Numbered from the stretch's first letter, positions 8,158-17,958 are shown. The stretch is DNA of 64,000 nucleotides from Neotamlana nanhaiensis (GCF_000943555.1 NZ_JTDV01000016.1:1-64000); one strand, 5' to 3'. Made by a program: numbers and translations. The notes: generated by a model not told the origin, from the sequence alone.

Positions 8158-8406
8158 TTAATTTGAAAAAGCTTGATTGCTTGTGTATATTTTAGTATCG
8201 TTTTCTTTATCGAAAACATAAACTATTTTATTGTTGGCATTAAGATAAACCGATGCTAATTTCCAGCCTTCACTTTGTGCAGCTTCAATAAGACATTTTC
8301 TTACATCTGGATTGTTTAAGTTTAATTTTGAGTTTTTAATGGTGTCTGCATTTGCAGCAACGTTAAATAATAAACCAAAAGCAATTATTATTGGTAATTT
8401 TTTCAT
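8158..8406 (-). CDS. small secreted protein, hypothetical
   Basis: An 82-residue protein with a signal peptide (MKKLPIIIAFGLLFNVAANA) and a mature part of about 62 residues with alternating beta-prone sequence (KLASVYLNANNKIVYVFDK). It has one cysteine and no motif that I recognise. The intergenic spacing and the terminator at its 3' end suggest it is monocistronic. Function unknown. Confidence 0.7.
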   Translation of the reverse strand: MKKLPIIIAFGLLFNVAANADTIKNSKLNLNNPDVRKCLIEAAQSEGWKLASVYLNANNKIVYVFDKENDTKIYTSNQAFSN

Positions 8407-8519
8407 TATAACATATAGGCGTTTAAAAATAAGCTACAATGCTAAAATAAATTTTGATTTTGATAGAAAAAATTGGTTGAATGCAAGTTTTAAACGATTA
8501 AATTAACGTTTAAAAGTGT

Positions 8520-9539
8520 CTATTCTTTAAATTTTACCGTAGCCTGTGCTTTGTTAACGGTCAACTCAACCGTTCTACCTAAAACTAAAGCACGATTATC
8601 CTTTTCATGGCCTGCAGGCATATTAAAAGCTATCGGGAAATCATAATCGGATAGAGCATCTAAAATAAGTTGCTCAATACTGGTGCCCCAAGGTGTTGTA
8701 TTTTTTCTCATTTTACTCATATCTCCAACAATTACGCCTGTACAATTATCAAAGTATCCGGCGCGCTTCATGCTTTGTAACATACGGTCTATATGATATT
8801 TATATTCGCCAATTTCCTCAATAAAAAGTATTTTTCCTGAAGTATCAATGCTAGTATTCGAACCTAACATGGTATGAATTAAGGTTAAGTTTCCTCCAAC
8901 TAATTGTCCCCTAGCAGAACCAACTTTGTTATATGCGCTTCCATTTAAAGTATATTTTAACGAATTGCCAAAAAGGGCATCTTTAAAGGTTGAAACGGTT
9001 TCGGCAATTTCTGTTAAATCATCTCGCATGCTTGTACACATCATCGCGTGAATAGTTTCAACGCCTTCATTATGTATTTGGCTGTGTAGCGCCGTAATAT
9101 CAGAATAGCCAATAAGCCATTTTGGGTTGGCTTTAAATTTAGTCCAGTTTAATTTATCTAAAACTCTTACGGTACCGTAACCACCACGGGCACACCAAAT
9201 GGCACTAATTTTTGGGTCGTCCATGGCTTTTTGTAAATCTTCGCAACGCTCGTCGTCGGTTCCTGCAAAATGGTTGGCTTTACTAAAAACGTGTTTTCCA
9301 ATAACGGTATGTAAACCCCAACTTTTCATTAAATCTTGGGCTTGTTGTAATTCTTTTTCACGGTTTTTTAAAATACCCGAAGGCGCCACAATAGCCACAG
9401 TGTCACCTGGTTTTAAGTATGGTGGTTTTTTTAAGCTCATTATTGTAGATGTCGATGGTGTATTTTGCGAAAAGGCTTGGTTTTTACCAAAGAAAAAAAC
9501 CAGACAAAACACACATAAAGTTAATAGGAATTTGCGCAT
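8520..9539 (-). CDS. LD-carboxypeptidase (S66 serine peptidase), exported
   Basis: An LdcA/MccF family enzyme that removes the terminal D-alanine from murein tetrapeptides during cell-wall recycling. I start it at the ATG at 9537-9539, which gives a clear signal peptide (MRKFLLTLCVFCLVFFFG...AFS); the longer frame adds 16 residues in front. Catalytic elements are visible: the serine in GYSDITALH, the glutamate in IEEIGEYKYHIDRM, and the histidine in MPAGHEKDN. The signal peptide is notable because E. coli LdcA is cytoplasmic; the flavobacterial protein should act in the periplasm. Confidence 0.9.
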   Translation of the reverse strand: MRKFLLTLCVFCLVFFFGKNQAFSQNTPSTSTIMSLKKPPYLKPGDTVAIVAPSGILKNREKELQQAQDLMKSWGLHTVIGKHVFSKANHFAGTDDERCEDLQKAMDDPKISAIWCARGGYGTVRVLDKLNWTKFKANPKWLIGYSDITALHSQIHNEGVETIHAMMCTSMRDDLTEIAETVSTFKDALFGNSLKYTLNGSAYNKVGSARGQLVGGNLTLIHTMLGSNTSIDTSGKILFIEEIGEYKYHIDRMLQSMKRAGYFDNCTGVIVGDMSKMRKNTTPWGTSIEQLILDALSDYDFPIAFNMPAGHEKDNRALVLGRTVELTVNKAQATVKFKE

Positions 9540-9618
9540 AATGTAAAAGTACATTTTTTTAGTGAAACTCCATTTTATTAAGCTCAAAAGAGTGAGAATA
9601 AAATTGGAAGTTGAACTA

Positions 9619-9638
9619 ATCCCGCTAATAAGCGGGAT
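9619..9638. repeat. short perfect palindrome
   Basis: ATCCCGCT and AGCGGGAT separated by AATA. It is intergenic and of the same REP-like type as the neighbouring element at 9721-9796. Confidence 0.5.
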
Positions 9639-9720
9639 CTCGAAATTTCAGTAGTTTTTAATTCGCAGAATTTTTTCTAAATAGTAGTCAAATTACGTAC
9701 TTTTACGGCTTTAAAAAATA

Positions 9721-9796
9721 TGTCATTCCGAGCGAAGCGTGGGAATTTATAAAATCAACAGATTGCCACATTTTTTTCAAAAATTTCGCAATGACA
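9721..9796. repeat. REP-like element bounded by TGTCATT/AATGACA
   Basis: The element starts TGTCATTCCGAGCGAAGC and ends TCGCAATGACA, so its ends are inverted repeats. The core (CATT-CGAG-GAAGC) is related to the sequence found inside hsdM at 59545. It lies just before metG. Confidence 0.6.
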
Positions 9797-9815
9797 ATTC
9801 AATGAGAATATTAAA

Positions 9816-11882
9816 ATGAGCACACCAAAAAGATACACCATTACCACCGCATTACCATACACAAACGGCCCAATACACATTGGCCATTTAGCTGGCGTTT
9901 ACGTTCCTGCCGATATTTATGCGCGCTATTTACGTTTAACAGGAAACGATGTGGTACTTATTGGCGGAAGTGATGAACACGGTGTGCCAATTACCATTAA
10001 AGCAAAAAACGAAGGTGTAACACCACAAGATATTGTAGATAAATACCATGCGATTATTAAAAAATCGTTTGAAGATTTTGGAATTTCGTTTGATAACTAT
10101 TCGCGTACTTCGGCACCTATTCATCATAAAACAGCTTCAGAGTTTTTTAAAACGTTAAATGAAAAAGGTGAGTTTATCGAAGAAACTACCGAACAATTGT
10201 TCGATGCTGAAGCTAATCAGTTTTTAGCCGATAGATTTGTTACAGGTACTTGCCCAAAGTGTGGTAACGAAGAAGCTTATGGCGACCAATGTGAAAAGTG
10301 TGGTACCAGTTTAAACGCGACTGATTTAATAAATCCGAAGTCAACCTTAACTGGAAATACACCAACTTTAAAAGAAACTAAACACTGGTTTTTACCGCTA
10401 AATAAGCATGAAGATTTCTTAAAAGAATGGATTCTCGAAGGGCACAAAAAAGACTGGAAACCTAATGTGTACGGACAAGTAAAATCGTGGATAGACGATG
10501 GTTTACGTCCAAGAGCAGTAACCCGCGATTTAGATTGGGGTATTCCTGTACCTGCCGAAGGTGGCGAAGGTAAAGTACTTTACGTATGGTTTGATGCGCC
10601 AATTGGTTATATTTCATCAACCATAGAATGGGCAGAACGCGAAGGAAAAGACTGGAAACCATATTGGAAGGATGAAGATACCAAGTTGATTCATTTTATT
10701 GGTAAAGATAATATTGTATTTCACTGTATTATTTTCCCGAGTATGTTAAAAGCTGAAGGTAGTTACATTTTACCTGAAAACGTACCAGCAAACGAGTTTT
10801 TAAATTTAGAAGGCAATAAATTATCAACCTCTAAAAATTGGGCGGTTTGGTTACCTGAATATTTAGAAGAATTTCCAGATCAGCAAGATGTGTTGCGTTA
10901 TGTATTAACCGCAAATGCACCAGAAACTAAGGATAACGATTTTACTTGGAAAGATTTTCAAGCTAGAAATAACAATGAGTTGGTAGCCATTTTTGGCAAT
11001 TTCATAAACCGTGTGGTGGTGTTAACCAACAAATATTACAACGGCGTTGTACCAGAGCCAAATGAATTTAACGATGTCGATTTAGAAACGCTTGCGGCTG
11101 TAAAAGCCTATCCAAACGTTATCGCGAGTTCTATTGAGCGTTACCGATTTAGAGAAGCAGGACAAGAGCTTATGAATTTAGCTCGATTAGGTAACAAATA
11201 CTTAGCCGATGCCGAACCATGGAAAGTGATTAAAGAAGACGAAGCCCGCACTAAAACGATTATGTATGTGGCGCTGCAAATAGCAAGTGCTTTAGCAACT
11301 TTAAGTGAGCCGTTTTTACCGTTTACTTCAGCTAAATTAAAAGGCATACTTAATGTCACATCGAACGCAGTCGAGATGTCATGGAACGACATCACAGAAA
11401 AAGAAGTGCTACTCCCAGCAGGACATCAAATAGGTAAAGCCGAATTATTATTCAGTAAAATTGAAGATAAAACCATTCAAGAACAATTAGATAAATTGGA
11501 AGCCAGTAAAAAGGCAAACGAAGCGGCTAATAAAGCGGTTGAACCACAAAAAGATACCATTACGTTTGAAGATTTTACAAAACTAGACATTCGTGTAGGG
11601 ACTATTTTGGAAGCCGAAAAAATGCCAAAAACTAAAAAGTTATTGGTTTTAAAAGTAGATACAGGCATCGATACCAGAACCATTGTATCAGGTATTGCCG
11701 AAAGCTTTACACCCGAGGAAGTGGTTGGTAAAAAAGTTACTGTTTTAGTAAACTTAGCTCCAAGAAAACTACGCGGTGTTGAAAGTCAAGGTATGATTTT
11801 AATGACCGAAACGCCAGAAGGTAAATTGGTCTTTGTAAATCCGGATGACCAAGAAGTGAGTAATGGTTTGCAGATAAGTTAG
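9816..11882 (+). CDS. metG: methionyl-tRNA synthetase
   Basis: Class I synthetase of 688 residues that charges tRNA-Met. The HIGH motif is in [10 protein letters not shown] (about 18-27), the zinc knuckle uses CPKCG...CEKCG (about 147-167), and the KMSKS equivalent is KLSTSK (about 333-338). The last 105 residues are the EMAPII-like tRNA-binding domain ([16 protein letters not shown]... GVESQGMIL), the long MetG form. One oddity: residues about 513-522 (VTSNAVEMS) are encoded by a palindromic dispersed-repeat sequence in the helical domain (see findings). The enzyme remains in frame. Confidence 0.97.
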   Translation: MSTPKRYTITTALPYTNGPIHIGHLAGVYVPADIYARYLRLTGNDVVLIGGSDEHGVPITIKAKNEGVTPQDIVDKYHAIIKKSFEDFGISFDNYSRTSAPIHHKTASEFFKTLNEKGEFIEETTEQLFDAEANQFLADRFVTGTCPKCGNEEAYGDQCEKCGTSLNATDLINPKSTLTGNTPTLKETKHWFLPLNKHEDFLKEWILEGHKKDWKPNVYGQVKSWIDDGLRPRAVTRDLDWGIPVPAEGGEGKVLYVWFDAPIGYISSTIEWAEREGKDWKPYWKDEDTKLIHFIGKDNIVFHCIIFPSMLKAEGSYILPENVPANEFLNLEGNKLSTSKNWAVWLPEYLEEFPDQQDVLRYVLTANAPETKDNDFTWKDFQARNNNELVAIFGNFINRVVVLTNKYYNGVVPEPNEFNDVDLETLAAVKAYPNVIASSIERYRFREAGQELMNLARLGNKYLADAEPWKVIKEDEARTKTIMYVALQIASALATLSEPFLPFTSAKLKGILNVTSNAVEMSWNDITEKEVLLPAGHQIGKAELLFSKIEDKTIQEQLDKLEASKKANEAANKAVEPQKDTITFEDFTKLDIRVGTILEAEKMPKTKKLLVLKVDTGIDTRTIVSGIAESFTPEEVVGKKVTVLVNLAPRKLRGVESQGMILMTETPEGKLVFVNPDDQEVSNGLQIS

Positions 11883-11936
11883 TTTTCTAAAATTACTTTG
11901 TTTATTTTCATGCTTTAATTTTAAGAAAATTTATAA

Positions 11937-13493
11937 GTGAAGCGAAAGAAATTACTCTTCAGTTTAATTGTTGGGTTACATGTTATTGGTTTTTCTCAAG
12001 AAAGATTAGTTGAATTCGAAAACAGTTTAAATTCTTCCAGGTATGCAACAAAAGAAGTCTTTCAAGTTGTAAATCAAGAAAACAACGATTTTGTCATGTT
12101 TTTTATCAACGCAAAACAAGTGCATAGTTATTTGTTTAACGAAGATTTTGAGATAAAGAACAAGCTGAGTTTAGAAGACAAAAGACGAAAATATAATACG
12201 ATAATAGGGTATGGTTTAGAGAACGAGTTGAATTATAATTTGTTTTTAACCAACGAGAAACATAATAAATTTGCGGGCATAGGTTTTTCTTTTGATGGTC
12301 AAGTATCTTCTTTACAAGAGTTTACTTTAAGTAGTTATAACGAAAAGTTTATACAAACGGTAACCATAGATAATAAGTTCTACATGTTTACCATCAATTC
12401 AGAAACTTCAATATTAAGTATTTATGAGTTTGATGGTGTTAATTTGCCAAAACCACATCGTTTGAATTTTCAAATGGGAGCATTTTTAGGTCGAGACGGT
12501 AAAAGCCAAACCTTATACAATGTTTTTAAAATAAACAGTAGAGGCAATTATGTAAATATTGAAACCAATAAGATTGATAATAAATTACCGAATCCTATCG
12601 AAGTTACATCAAAAGAGAAAAAACTTTATGTAATGGGCAATCAAGTTGTTTTTACTTTCGACAATTATAAACATAAAACCCAGATTCTTACTATAAATAT
12701 TAAGGATTTCAGTTACGACCTAAAAACTGTAATGAAATCGTTAGAATCGCTAAAGCTAAATCAAAAAAGTGCCAATACTTATATAAATAATGACCTTATT
12801 TATACCATAGCTTCAAATAACAAAGAGATGCAAGTAGATATAAAGAACTATCATACTGGCGAAATAATCAAAGAAATCAACTTAAAAGTTGAGGATAGTA
12901 TTACCTTTAAAAATACGCCAATAATTCAAGAAGGTGGTGTTTACGATAATTATAGGGAGTTAGAAAGCACAAAAAAGTTTCTACGAAAAATTTCTTCTGG
13001 AGATTTGGGTATAAGTGCTTATAAGCAAGATTCGGAACATATTATTACCATAGGAAGTGAAAAACAAGTGGCTCGAGGAGGTGGAATGATGATGCCTATG
13101 GGTGGTTTTGGCGGAATTCCAATTACAACCATGGGTAGTAGTAACATTTTTTTCAACCCTACTTATTTTGCTTATAACGCATATACATCATCGAAATCAA
13201 CAAGAATTGAATGTTTGTTTGATGCTGATTTTAATCATTTAGATGGTGATATAAAACCTAATGTTTTCGATAGAATTGATGATTATGTTGATGATACGGG
13301 AAAGTCTGAAACTACATTGTCTTCGGTAGCTTCTGGTTCTCAAAAAGGTGGATATCAACAAATCCAAAAAGAATCTGAAATTAATGATAAAAAGGAAACT
13401 GAAACTATTTTCAGATATAAGGATTACATCATTTTAGGAAATTTTAATAATGGTGACCCTAAAACTTATTCTTTAACTAAGTTTACTGAGTAA
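11937..13493 (+). CDS. large secreted protein, hypothetical
   Basis: GTG start at 11937, chosen because it opens a good signal peptide (MKRKKLLFSLIVGLHVIGFSQ) and no ATG lies in frame nearby. The 518-residue product is rich in Asn, Lys and beta-prone stretches and has a Gly/Met-rich segment near residue 382 (ARGGGMMMPMGGFGGIPITTMG), unusual for such proteins. There is no membrane segment beyond the signal peptide and no recognisable catalytic motif. It is followed by an intrinsic terminator and is probably transcribed alone or with metG (54 bp gap). Function unknown. Confidence 0.75.
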   Translation: MKRKKLLFSLIVGLHVIGFSQERLVEFENSLNSSRYATKEVFQVVNQENNDFVMFFINAKQVHSYLFNEDFEIKNKLSLEDKRRKYNTIIGYGLENELNYNLFLTNEKHNKFAGIGFSFDGQVSSLQEFTLSSYNEKFIQTVTIDNKFYMFTINSETSILSIYEFDGVNLPKPHRLNFQMGAFLGRDGKSQTLYNVFKINSRGNYVNIETNKIDNKLPNPIEVTSKEKKLYVMGNQVVFTFDNYKHKTQILTINIKDFSYDLKTVMKSLESLKLNQKSANTYINNDLIYTIASNNKEMQVDIKNYHTGEIIKEINLKVEDSITFKNTPIIQEGGVYDNYRELESTKKFLRKISSGDLGISAYKQDSEHIITIGSEKQVARGGGMMMPMGGFGGIPITTMGSSNIFFNPTYFAYNAYTSSKSTRIECLFDADFNHLDGDIKPNVFDRIDDYVDDTGKSETTLSSVASGSQKGGYQQIQKESEINDKKETETIFRYKDYIILGNFNNGDPKTYSLTKFTE

Positions 13494-13523
13494 AAGTCAT
13501 TCTCATAATTCTAAATACATCAT

Positions 13524-13551
13524 AAAAGCACCTTTTTCAAGGTGCTTTTTT
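13524..13551 (+). terminator. intrinsic terminator
   Basis: Stem AAGCACCTT / AAGGTGCTT with loop TTTC and a T-run, about 30 bases after the stop of the secreted-protein gene. Confidence 0.85.
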
Positions 13552-13731
13552 AGTTAATTCGTTGTTAAAAATGAATGAATAAAATGATGTTTAATTCTTT
13601 GCGATGCCTTGATAATTAAATGTTTATTGGTGTTTCTAAAAGCTTTCTTAAAACGCGTTGTCTAAAAAATCGGCGTCTTTACGGTAGCTTCTTGTCGTAA
13701 ATAGAGTAGGTTATTAATTAAAATCAACTTT

Positions 13732-14202
13732 ATGAAACGAATACTTTTATTAGTTACACTTGTATGTTTAATGTCTTGCGGATCTTCAAAAACCGTGCGG
13801 CAATCTAACAAGGTTATAAAAGGAGATTGGTCGTTAAATACCATTACGTATAGTCAACCAGGAACTTATAACGTGACCTTACTTAACGATGTTTCAAAAT
13901 TTTGTTTTGAAGGTAGTACATGGCAATTTGTGCCTAACAACAACACGGGAATTTATAGTATAAATAACAGTGATTGTTTGGCAGGAGAACGCCACTTTGT
14001 ATTTACCATTCAAGAAATTGATGAAACTACTGGACTTTATAATTTTCTTTTAAAACCAACAAGCGAGAAGTACAAATCGGAAACCAATCAAGGTTTCAGG
14101 TTAAGTTTAACAAACTTATCAGATACCACAATGCAGTGGCAACAAACATTGAATGTAGATGGACAACCGTTTACCATTACAATGAATTTTATCAAAAAAT
14201 AA
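13732..14202 (+). CDS. lipocalin-like lipoprotein
   Basis: A 156-residue lipoprotein: the signal peptide ends in LVCLMSC, a good lipobox with Cys at residue 16. The mature part has the start of the bacterial lipocalin-like family (VIKGDWSLNTITY, then FEGSTWQFVPNNNTGIY) and ends with MQWQQTLNVDGQPFTITMNFIKK. Such proteins are beta-barrels that bind lipids or sit in the outer membrane; the ligand is unknown. It is 22 bp upstream of an OmpA-family lipoprotein gene, which suggests a two-gene envelope operon. Confidence 0.85.
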   Translation: MKRILLLVTLVCLMSCGSSKTVRQSNKVIKGDWSLNTITYSQPGTYNVTLLNDVSKFCFEGSTWQFVPNNNTGIYSINNSDCLAGERHFVFTIQEIDETTGLYNFLLKPTSEKYKSETNQGFRLSLTNLSDTTMQWQQTLNVDGQPFTITMNFIKK

Positions 14203-14224
14203 TTAACCCAAAAAAATTAAAAAA

Positions 14225-14929
14225 ATGAAAAATATATTGAAGAAATCGTCTGTAACCATGTTAGCGTTGGTAATCGTTTTGGCTTTTACAAGTTGTAAAT
14301 CGGTTCAAAATGCAAATAATAAACAAAAAGGTGCTGTAATTGGCGCAACTGGCGGAGCTATTTTAGGAGCCATAATTGGTAATAATGTCGGTAAGGGAGG
14401 TAACGGCGAACTAGGAGCTGTTATAGGCGGTGTAGTTGGCGGTGGTGCTGGCGTACTTATTGGAAATAAAATGGATAAGCAAGCGCAAAAGATTGAAGAA
14501 GAAGTTCCAGGAGCGCAAGTAGAACGTGTTGATGATGGGATAGTAGTTACCTTCGACGAGAATAGCGGCGTGTATTTTGCAACCAATAAATATAATATCA
14601 ATACAGCATCGGAAGCAACATTAAACAAATTAGTGAGTGTTTTTGCCGAATATCCAGATACCAATATTTTGGTTGTAGGACATACCGATAGCCAAGGTGC
14701 AGAAGATTATAACATGACGCTATCAAAAAACAGAGCTTATGCCGTTACTAATTACTTATCTGGTCATGGTATTAGTTCAGGGAGATTAACTACAAATTGG
14801 TTTGGTGAAAATCAACCGATGTACGATAACAATACTGTTGACGGTAGAGCAAAAAACCGTCGCGTAAATGTGGCCATTCTTCCTAATCAAAAAATGATTG
14901 AAGACGCTAAGCAACAAGCGGGGAGTTAA
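14225..14929 (+). CDS. OmpA family lipoprotein with glycine zipper
   Basis: A 234-residue lipoprotein. The signal peptide ends LVIVLAFTSC (lipobox). Residues about 37-90 form a glycine-zipper segment (GAVIGATGGAILGAIIG, then AVIGGVVGGGAGVLIGN), followed at about 105-225 by the OmpA peptidoglycan-binding domain with the hallmark segments VVGHTDSQGAEDYN, LSKNRAYAV and GRAKNRRVNVAI. It should tether the outer membrane to the cell wall. It shares an operon with the lipocalin-like gene upstream and ends at a terminator. Confidence 0.93.
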   Translation: MKNILKKSSVTMLALVIVLAFTSCKSVQNANNKQKGAVIGATGGAILGAIIGNNVGKGGNGELGAVIGGVVGGGAGVLIGNKMDKQAQKIEEEVPGAQVERVDDGIVVTFDENSGVYFATNKYNINTASEATLNKLVSVFAEYPDTNILVVGHTDSQGAEDYNMTLSKNRAYAVTNYLSGHGISSGRLTTNWFGENQPMYDNNTVDGRAKNRRVNVAILPNQKMIEDAKQQAGS

Positions 14930-14963
14930 TTTTTTTATAAGGGATTACTAACTATTTTAACTC

Positions 14964-14993
14964 CAAAGCCGTCTTTTTATGGGCGGCTTTTTT
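14964..14993 (+). terminator. intrinsic terminator
   Basis: Stem AAAGCCG / CGGCTTT followed by a T-run, 35 bases after the OmpA-family stop codon. Confidence 0.85.
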
Positions 14994-15033
14994 ATTTTAT
15001 TATATTTTATAACTTTACTAAAAACAAAATATT

Positions 15034-15555
15034 ATGTTATCAAAAACAATAGAAGAAGCCCTTAATAATCAAATTAAAATTGAAGCCGAATCATCACAAA
15101 TATATTTAGCTATGGCATGTTGGGCCGAAGTAAAAGGTTTAGAAGGTGTTGCTGGTTTTATGTATGCACAATCCGATGAAGAGCGCGAGCACATGCTTAA
15201 ATTAGTGAAGTTTGTTAACGAACGCGGTGGGCACGCTAAAGTTTCGGCATTAAAAGCACCCGATGTTACTTTTAACTCTTTTAAAGATATGTTTGAATTG
15301 CTTTTAAAACACGAAATGTTTGTGTCGCAAAGTATAAATGAGTTGGTTCATATTTCGCTTCAAGAGAAAGATTATGCTACTCACAACTTTTTACAATGGT
15401 ATGTGTCTGAACAAATTGAAGAAGAAGCCGTTGCCCGAACCATTTTAGACAAAATTAATCTTATTGGTGACGATAAAGGCGGTTTGTATTTATTCGATAG
15501 AGACATACAAAACTTAACTGTAAGTACTGCAGCACAAGATAATACACAGGCTTAA
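15034..15555 (+). CDS. ftnA: ferritin (bacterial non-heme type)
   Basis: A 173-residue four-helix iron-storage protein. All ferroxidase ligands of the FtnA type are in place: E17, E50, H53, E94, Q127 and E130. The protein oxidises Fe(II) and stores Fe(III) within a 24-subunit shell in the cytoplasm. The A-rich sequence before the ATG is the usual flavobacterial initiation context. Monocistronic by position. Confidence 0.95.
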   Translation: MLSKTIEEALNNQIKIEAESSQIYLAMACWAEVKGLEGVAGFMYAQSDEEREHMLKLVKFVNERGGHAKVSALKAPDVTFNSFKDMFELLLKHEMFVSQSINELVHISLQEKDYATHNFLQWYVSEQIEEEAVARTILDKINLIGDDKGGLYLFDRDIQNLTVSTAAQDNTQA

Positions 15556-15628
15556 TTTTAACATTTAATATTATTTAGATTAATTAAGAATAGTCTACAT
15601 TTGCCCAGTTTTTATTTTCTATAACTAC

Positions 15629-15805
15629 ATGGGAAAGAAGAAAAAAGATAAAAAAGAACAGAAAAAAGCTTTAAAAACCTTACACAAGGCGGGTATTATA
15701 AACGCGAAAAAGGTAAAAAGCAAATGCTGTGAAAAATACAAAAAGGGCGAAAATAAACGTTGTGGCAAATGCCCGTGTTTCGATTTGCTAAAAAAGGTCG
15801 CTTAA
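15629..15805 (+). CDS. small Lys- and Cys-rich protein, hypothetical
   Basis: A 58-residue frame starting MGKKKKDKKEQKKALKTL and ending FDLLKKVA. The N-terminal half is highly basic and the C-terminal half holds a metal-binding-like cluster (SKCCEKYKKGENKRCGKCPC), six cysteines in 18 residues. Cys-rich tails of this kind (CCxKY-KG-RCxxCPC) recur in small unannotated proteins of several bacteria. The gene lies 74 bp after the ferritin gene on the same strand. Zinc or iron-sulfur binding, or RNA binding by the basic part, are only guesses. Confidence 0.75.
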   Translation: MGKKKKDKKEQKKALKTLHKAGIINAKKVKSKCCEKYKKGENKRCGKCPCFDLLKKVA

Positions 15806-15836
15806 CACCTCTTCTTAAAGCGGTTTATATTTCATT

Positions 15837-16277
15837 TTAATTATAATCTCCATACGGATGGCGATACCAATGCTCAATTTGCGCAAGACTATCATTTTTT
15901 ATGTACTGCAGCTTAATGCGGTTTGGTGTAATTTCTAATAATTTATAACGATTTTGGTCACCCGAAGCTGTCTTTGTAGTAAGTACCGAATCACTTTGAT
16001 TAACACACCAAGTTATTCCCCAAATTTTACTATTGTCGGTGCCTCGGTATCTGTATTTCAGGTTTGCGCTTAATAAATGGAATCGTCCATAAAGCACTAA
16101 TCCATCAACATACCTTATTGAACTCCATTTTCCAACCAATTGTTTTTCAAGTGTATTTCGGTTTACAAGTTCGTTCATTACCGATTCTTCACGTTCTTTC
16201 TCTGTGGGCAAAAACAGTTTCAGAAAAATGATTAAACCAGCAATACCAACTAAAACTAATAGTCTTGGAAATTTCAT
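15837..16277 (-). CDS. membrane-anchored protein, hypothetical
   Basis: A 146-residue protein with one N-terminal membrane segment (LLVLVGIAGLIIFLKLFL) and a soluble domain of about 115 residues, which should lie outside the cytoplasmic membrane. The domain is beta-rich with several tryptophans (GKWSSIRYVDG, WGITWCVNQ, HWYRHPYGDYN), somewhat like small lipocalin-type folds. It is 28 bp downstream of a multi-pass membrane protein gene and probably cotranscribed. Function unknown. Confidence 0.7.
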   Translation of the reverse strand: MKFPRLLVLVGIAGLIIFLKLFLPTEKEREESVMNELVNRNTLEKQLVGKWSSIRYVDGLVLYGRFHLLSANLKYRYRGTDNSKIWGITWCVNQSDSVLTTKTASGDQNRYKLLEITPNRIKLQYIKNDSLAQIEHWYRHPYGDYN

Positions 16278-16305
16278 TTTAAAAAAGTGCGAATTTTAAT
16301 TTCGG

Positions 16306-16926
16306 TTAATATCTCATTCTAACATATTGAACTGCTGCTCTAATTAATAAAAAAGGTAAAATGATGAGTACTGAGCCAAATAAGTTAGTTGGTGTAAAAG
16401 TTTCAGGGAAATTACGAACCACAAAAAACATAAATATAACGCCTAGAATGATGGACACATGAAGCACGAGCATATTTGGGGTAAAAACTCCAAAACTTAC
16501 TTTTACAGGTTGATCTGAGCTGTGTATCATAATGCGTTCTATAATTACGAATATTAGGTTGATATTGAAAAACCAATTCCTGAAAAACAGTATTTTCATG
16601 TTTATTAAAATGAGTGTATCATTGTTCCAATTTGCCATAAATGCAAAAAACACAACAATAAAAATGAAGTAAACACCCATTTGAATAAAAGAACCAAAAA
16701 TTGATGTGGATTGGTTACCAACAAGCACTGCATTTTTGTTTCTTTTGAAAAGAATTCTATCAATAATTATTCTAATAAGCTCGTTCCACCAAAAGAAGAA
16801 AAGAACATAAAACACAGTTGTTTGTCCGTTCCATATCGACAGCGCTGTTAGAAGCGTAAACACCAAAAAGTCCCATTGTGCATAATGTTTTAAGGGTTTG
16901 TCTAATAATGTGTTTAGATAACTCAT
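16306..16926 (-). CDS. multi-pass membrane protein, hypothetical
   Basis: A 206-residue protein with about five or six hydrophobic segments (for example FLVFTLLTALSIW, VFYVLFFFWWNELI, GVYFIFIVVFFAFM, VLHVSIILGVIFMFFVV, LFGSVLIILPFLLI). It has no transporter signature that I recognise; the general pattern resembles the DUF6498-type membrane proteins, but I am unsure. It sits between two hypothetical genes in a leftward cluster. Confidence 0.7.
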   Translation of the reverse strand: MSYLNTLLDKPLKHYAQWDFLVFTLLTALSIWNGQTTVFYVLFFFWWNELIRIIIDRILFKRNKNAVLVGNQSTSIFGSFIQMGVYFIFIVVFFAFMANWNNDTLILINMKILFFRNWFFNINLIFVIIERIMIHSSDQPVKVSFGVFTPNMLVLHVSIILGVIFMFFVVRNFPETFTPTNLFGSVLIILPFLLIRAAVQYVRMRY

Positions 16927-16944
16927 GTCTAGTTTATTAAATGA

Positions 16945-17958
16945 TTACATTGCTTTTACAGCTTCTAGCATGTCTTGAAACTTATGTAGGACGGCATCTT
17001 CGTATGCGGTGTTTCCTAAAATTTCGCCATTAGCTAGTGTGGTTTTATAAAACCGAATTCCTGCAATAGTATTTGTGTTTAAATCGATATGTGCTTCCGC
17101 GTAAGCTATTTTGTGGTTTTGTTTGTCGGTTATGTATTCAAACAGAACTACTTCTGTAAGTTGAAGTTTGTCTTTGTTTTTTGAGTAAAATTGAAGTGTT
17201 TGGTTAGAGTAGGATTCTAACCCAAAAGGTAAATTATCTTTAGGCGCTTCTTTGTTGAAACGCTGCATGCCTTTTAGAAGCCTTTCCGTTGTTTTTTCGT
17301 CTTCAGTTAAATTAAATTTTAAAATTAGGTTGTCTAAATAGGTGCTGACTTTAAAATTGCTTTGCGGTTCAACGTACGAAGTTATTTCCTTATTTTCTAA
17401 ATAAAAACTGTTAGTTATAACATCAGGCTGGTTGTTTTTCTTTAGGGTTTTTGTAGTTTTATAAAGATTACCTTGTTCTGAATAAAAATACTTAATTGTG
17501 GTTAGCGAATTATATTTATGGGCTATGGTTTCCTTCAATCTACCATTCTCGAAGGTAAAATTAATTTGATTTTTTTGACCATTTTTAAAAATTATGGTTT
17601 CTTTTTCAAGCTCGTTTTTTGCATTGTATTTGTAAGTGTGTTTTTTGTTTACTGATGCGTCATTGCTTTGAAAAATACGTTTGTTCAGTTTGCCTTTTTT
17701 GTAGCTGCTTTTTGTTAGCAACCATGTTTTCTCCTGTAAATTTTCCGTTAGAGAGCTTTCAATAAAGCCATTTTTAGTGAATTGATGTGCAGATTTTTCT
17801 TTTGGTTGTTTATTGAGGTTGTAATAAACAGATTCAACCTTTGAAACTGCATTTTCAAAACCATAATTCTTGTAACTAATACTAGGAAGCGATTGCGCAA
17901 TTACATTTAAACCCAGAAATAATAGGCTAGCAGATAGTAATTTAATTTTTAGGGACAT
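16945..17958 (-). CDS. secreted protein, hypothetical
   Basis: I start at the ATG at 17956-17958 because it gives a proper signal peptide (MSLKIKLLSASLLFLGLNVIAQS); a longer frame to 18027 runs through the end of the preceding gene. The 337-residue product contains repeating strands of the YD-repeat kind (NKKHTYKYNAKNELEKETI, TIKYFYSEQGNLYKTTK). Its start overlaps the MORN-repeat gene by 17 bp, so the two are probably translated together and act together in the envelope. The specific role is unknown. Confidence 0.75.
   Translation of the reverse strand: MSLKIKLLSASLLFLGLNVIAQSLPSISYKNYGFENAVSKVESVYYNLNKQPKEKSAHQFTKNGFIESSLTENLQEKTWLLTKSSYKKGKLNKRIFQSNDASVNKKHTYKYNAKNELEKETIIFKNGQKNQINFTFENGRLKETIAHKYNSLTTIKYFYSEQGNLYKTTKTLKKNNQPDVITNSFYLENKEITSYVEPQSNFKVSTYLDNLILKFNLTEDEKTTERLLKGMQRFNKEAPKDNLPFGLESYSNQTLQFYSKNKDKLQLTEVVLFEYITDKQNHKIAYAEAHIDLNTNTIAGIRFYKTTLANGEILGNTAYEDAVLHKFQDMLEAVKAM

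Noticed and set aside
11354-11382. metG pseudogene
   Set aside because: The insertion keeps the frame and all active-site motifs, and the C-terminal domain follows normally.
14305-14664. 119-codon frame antisense to the OmpA-like gene
   Set aside because: Shadow of the glycine-zipper codons; no initiation context.
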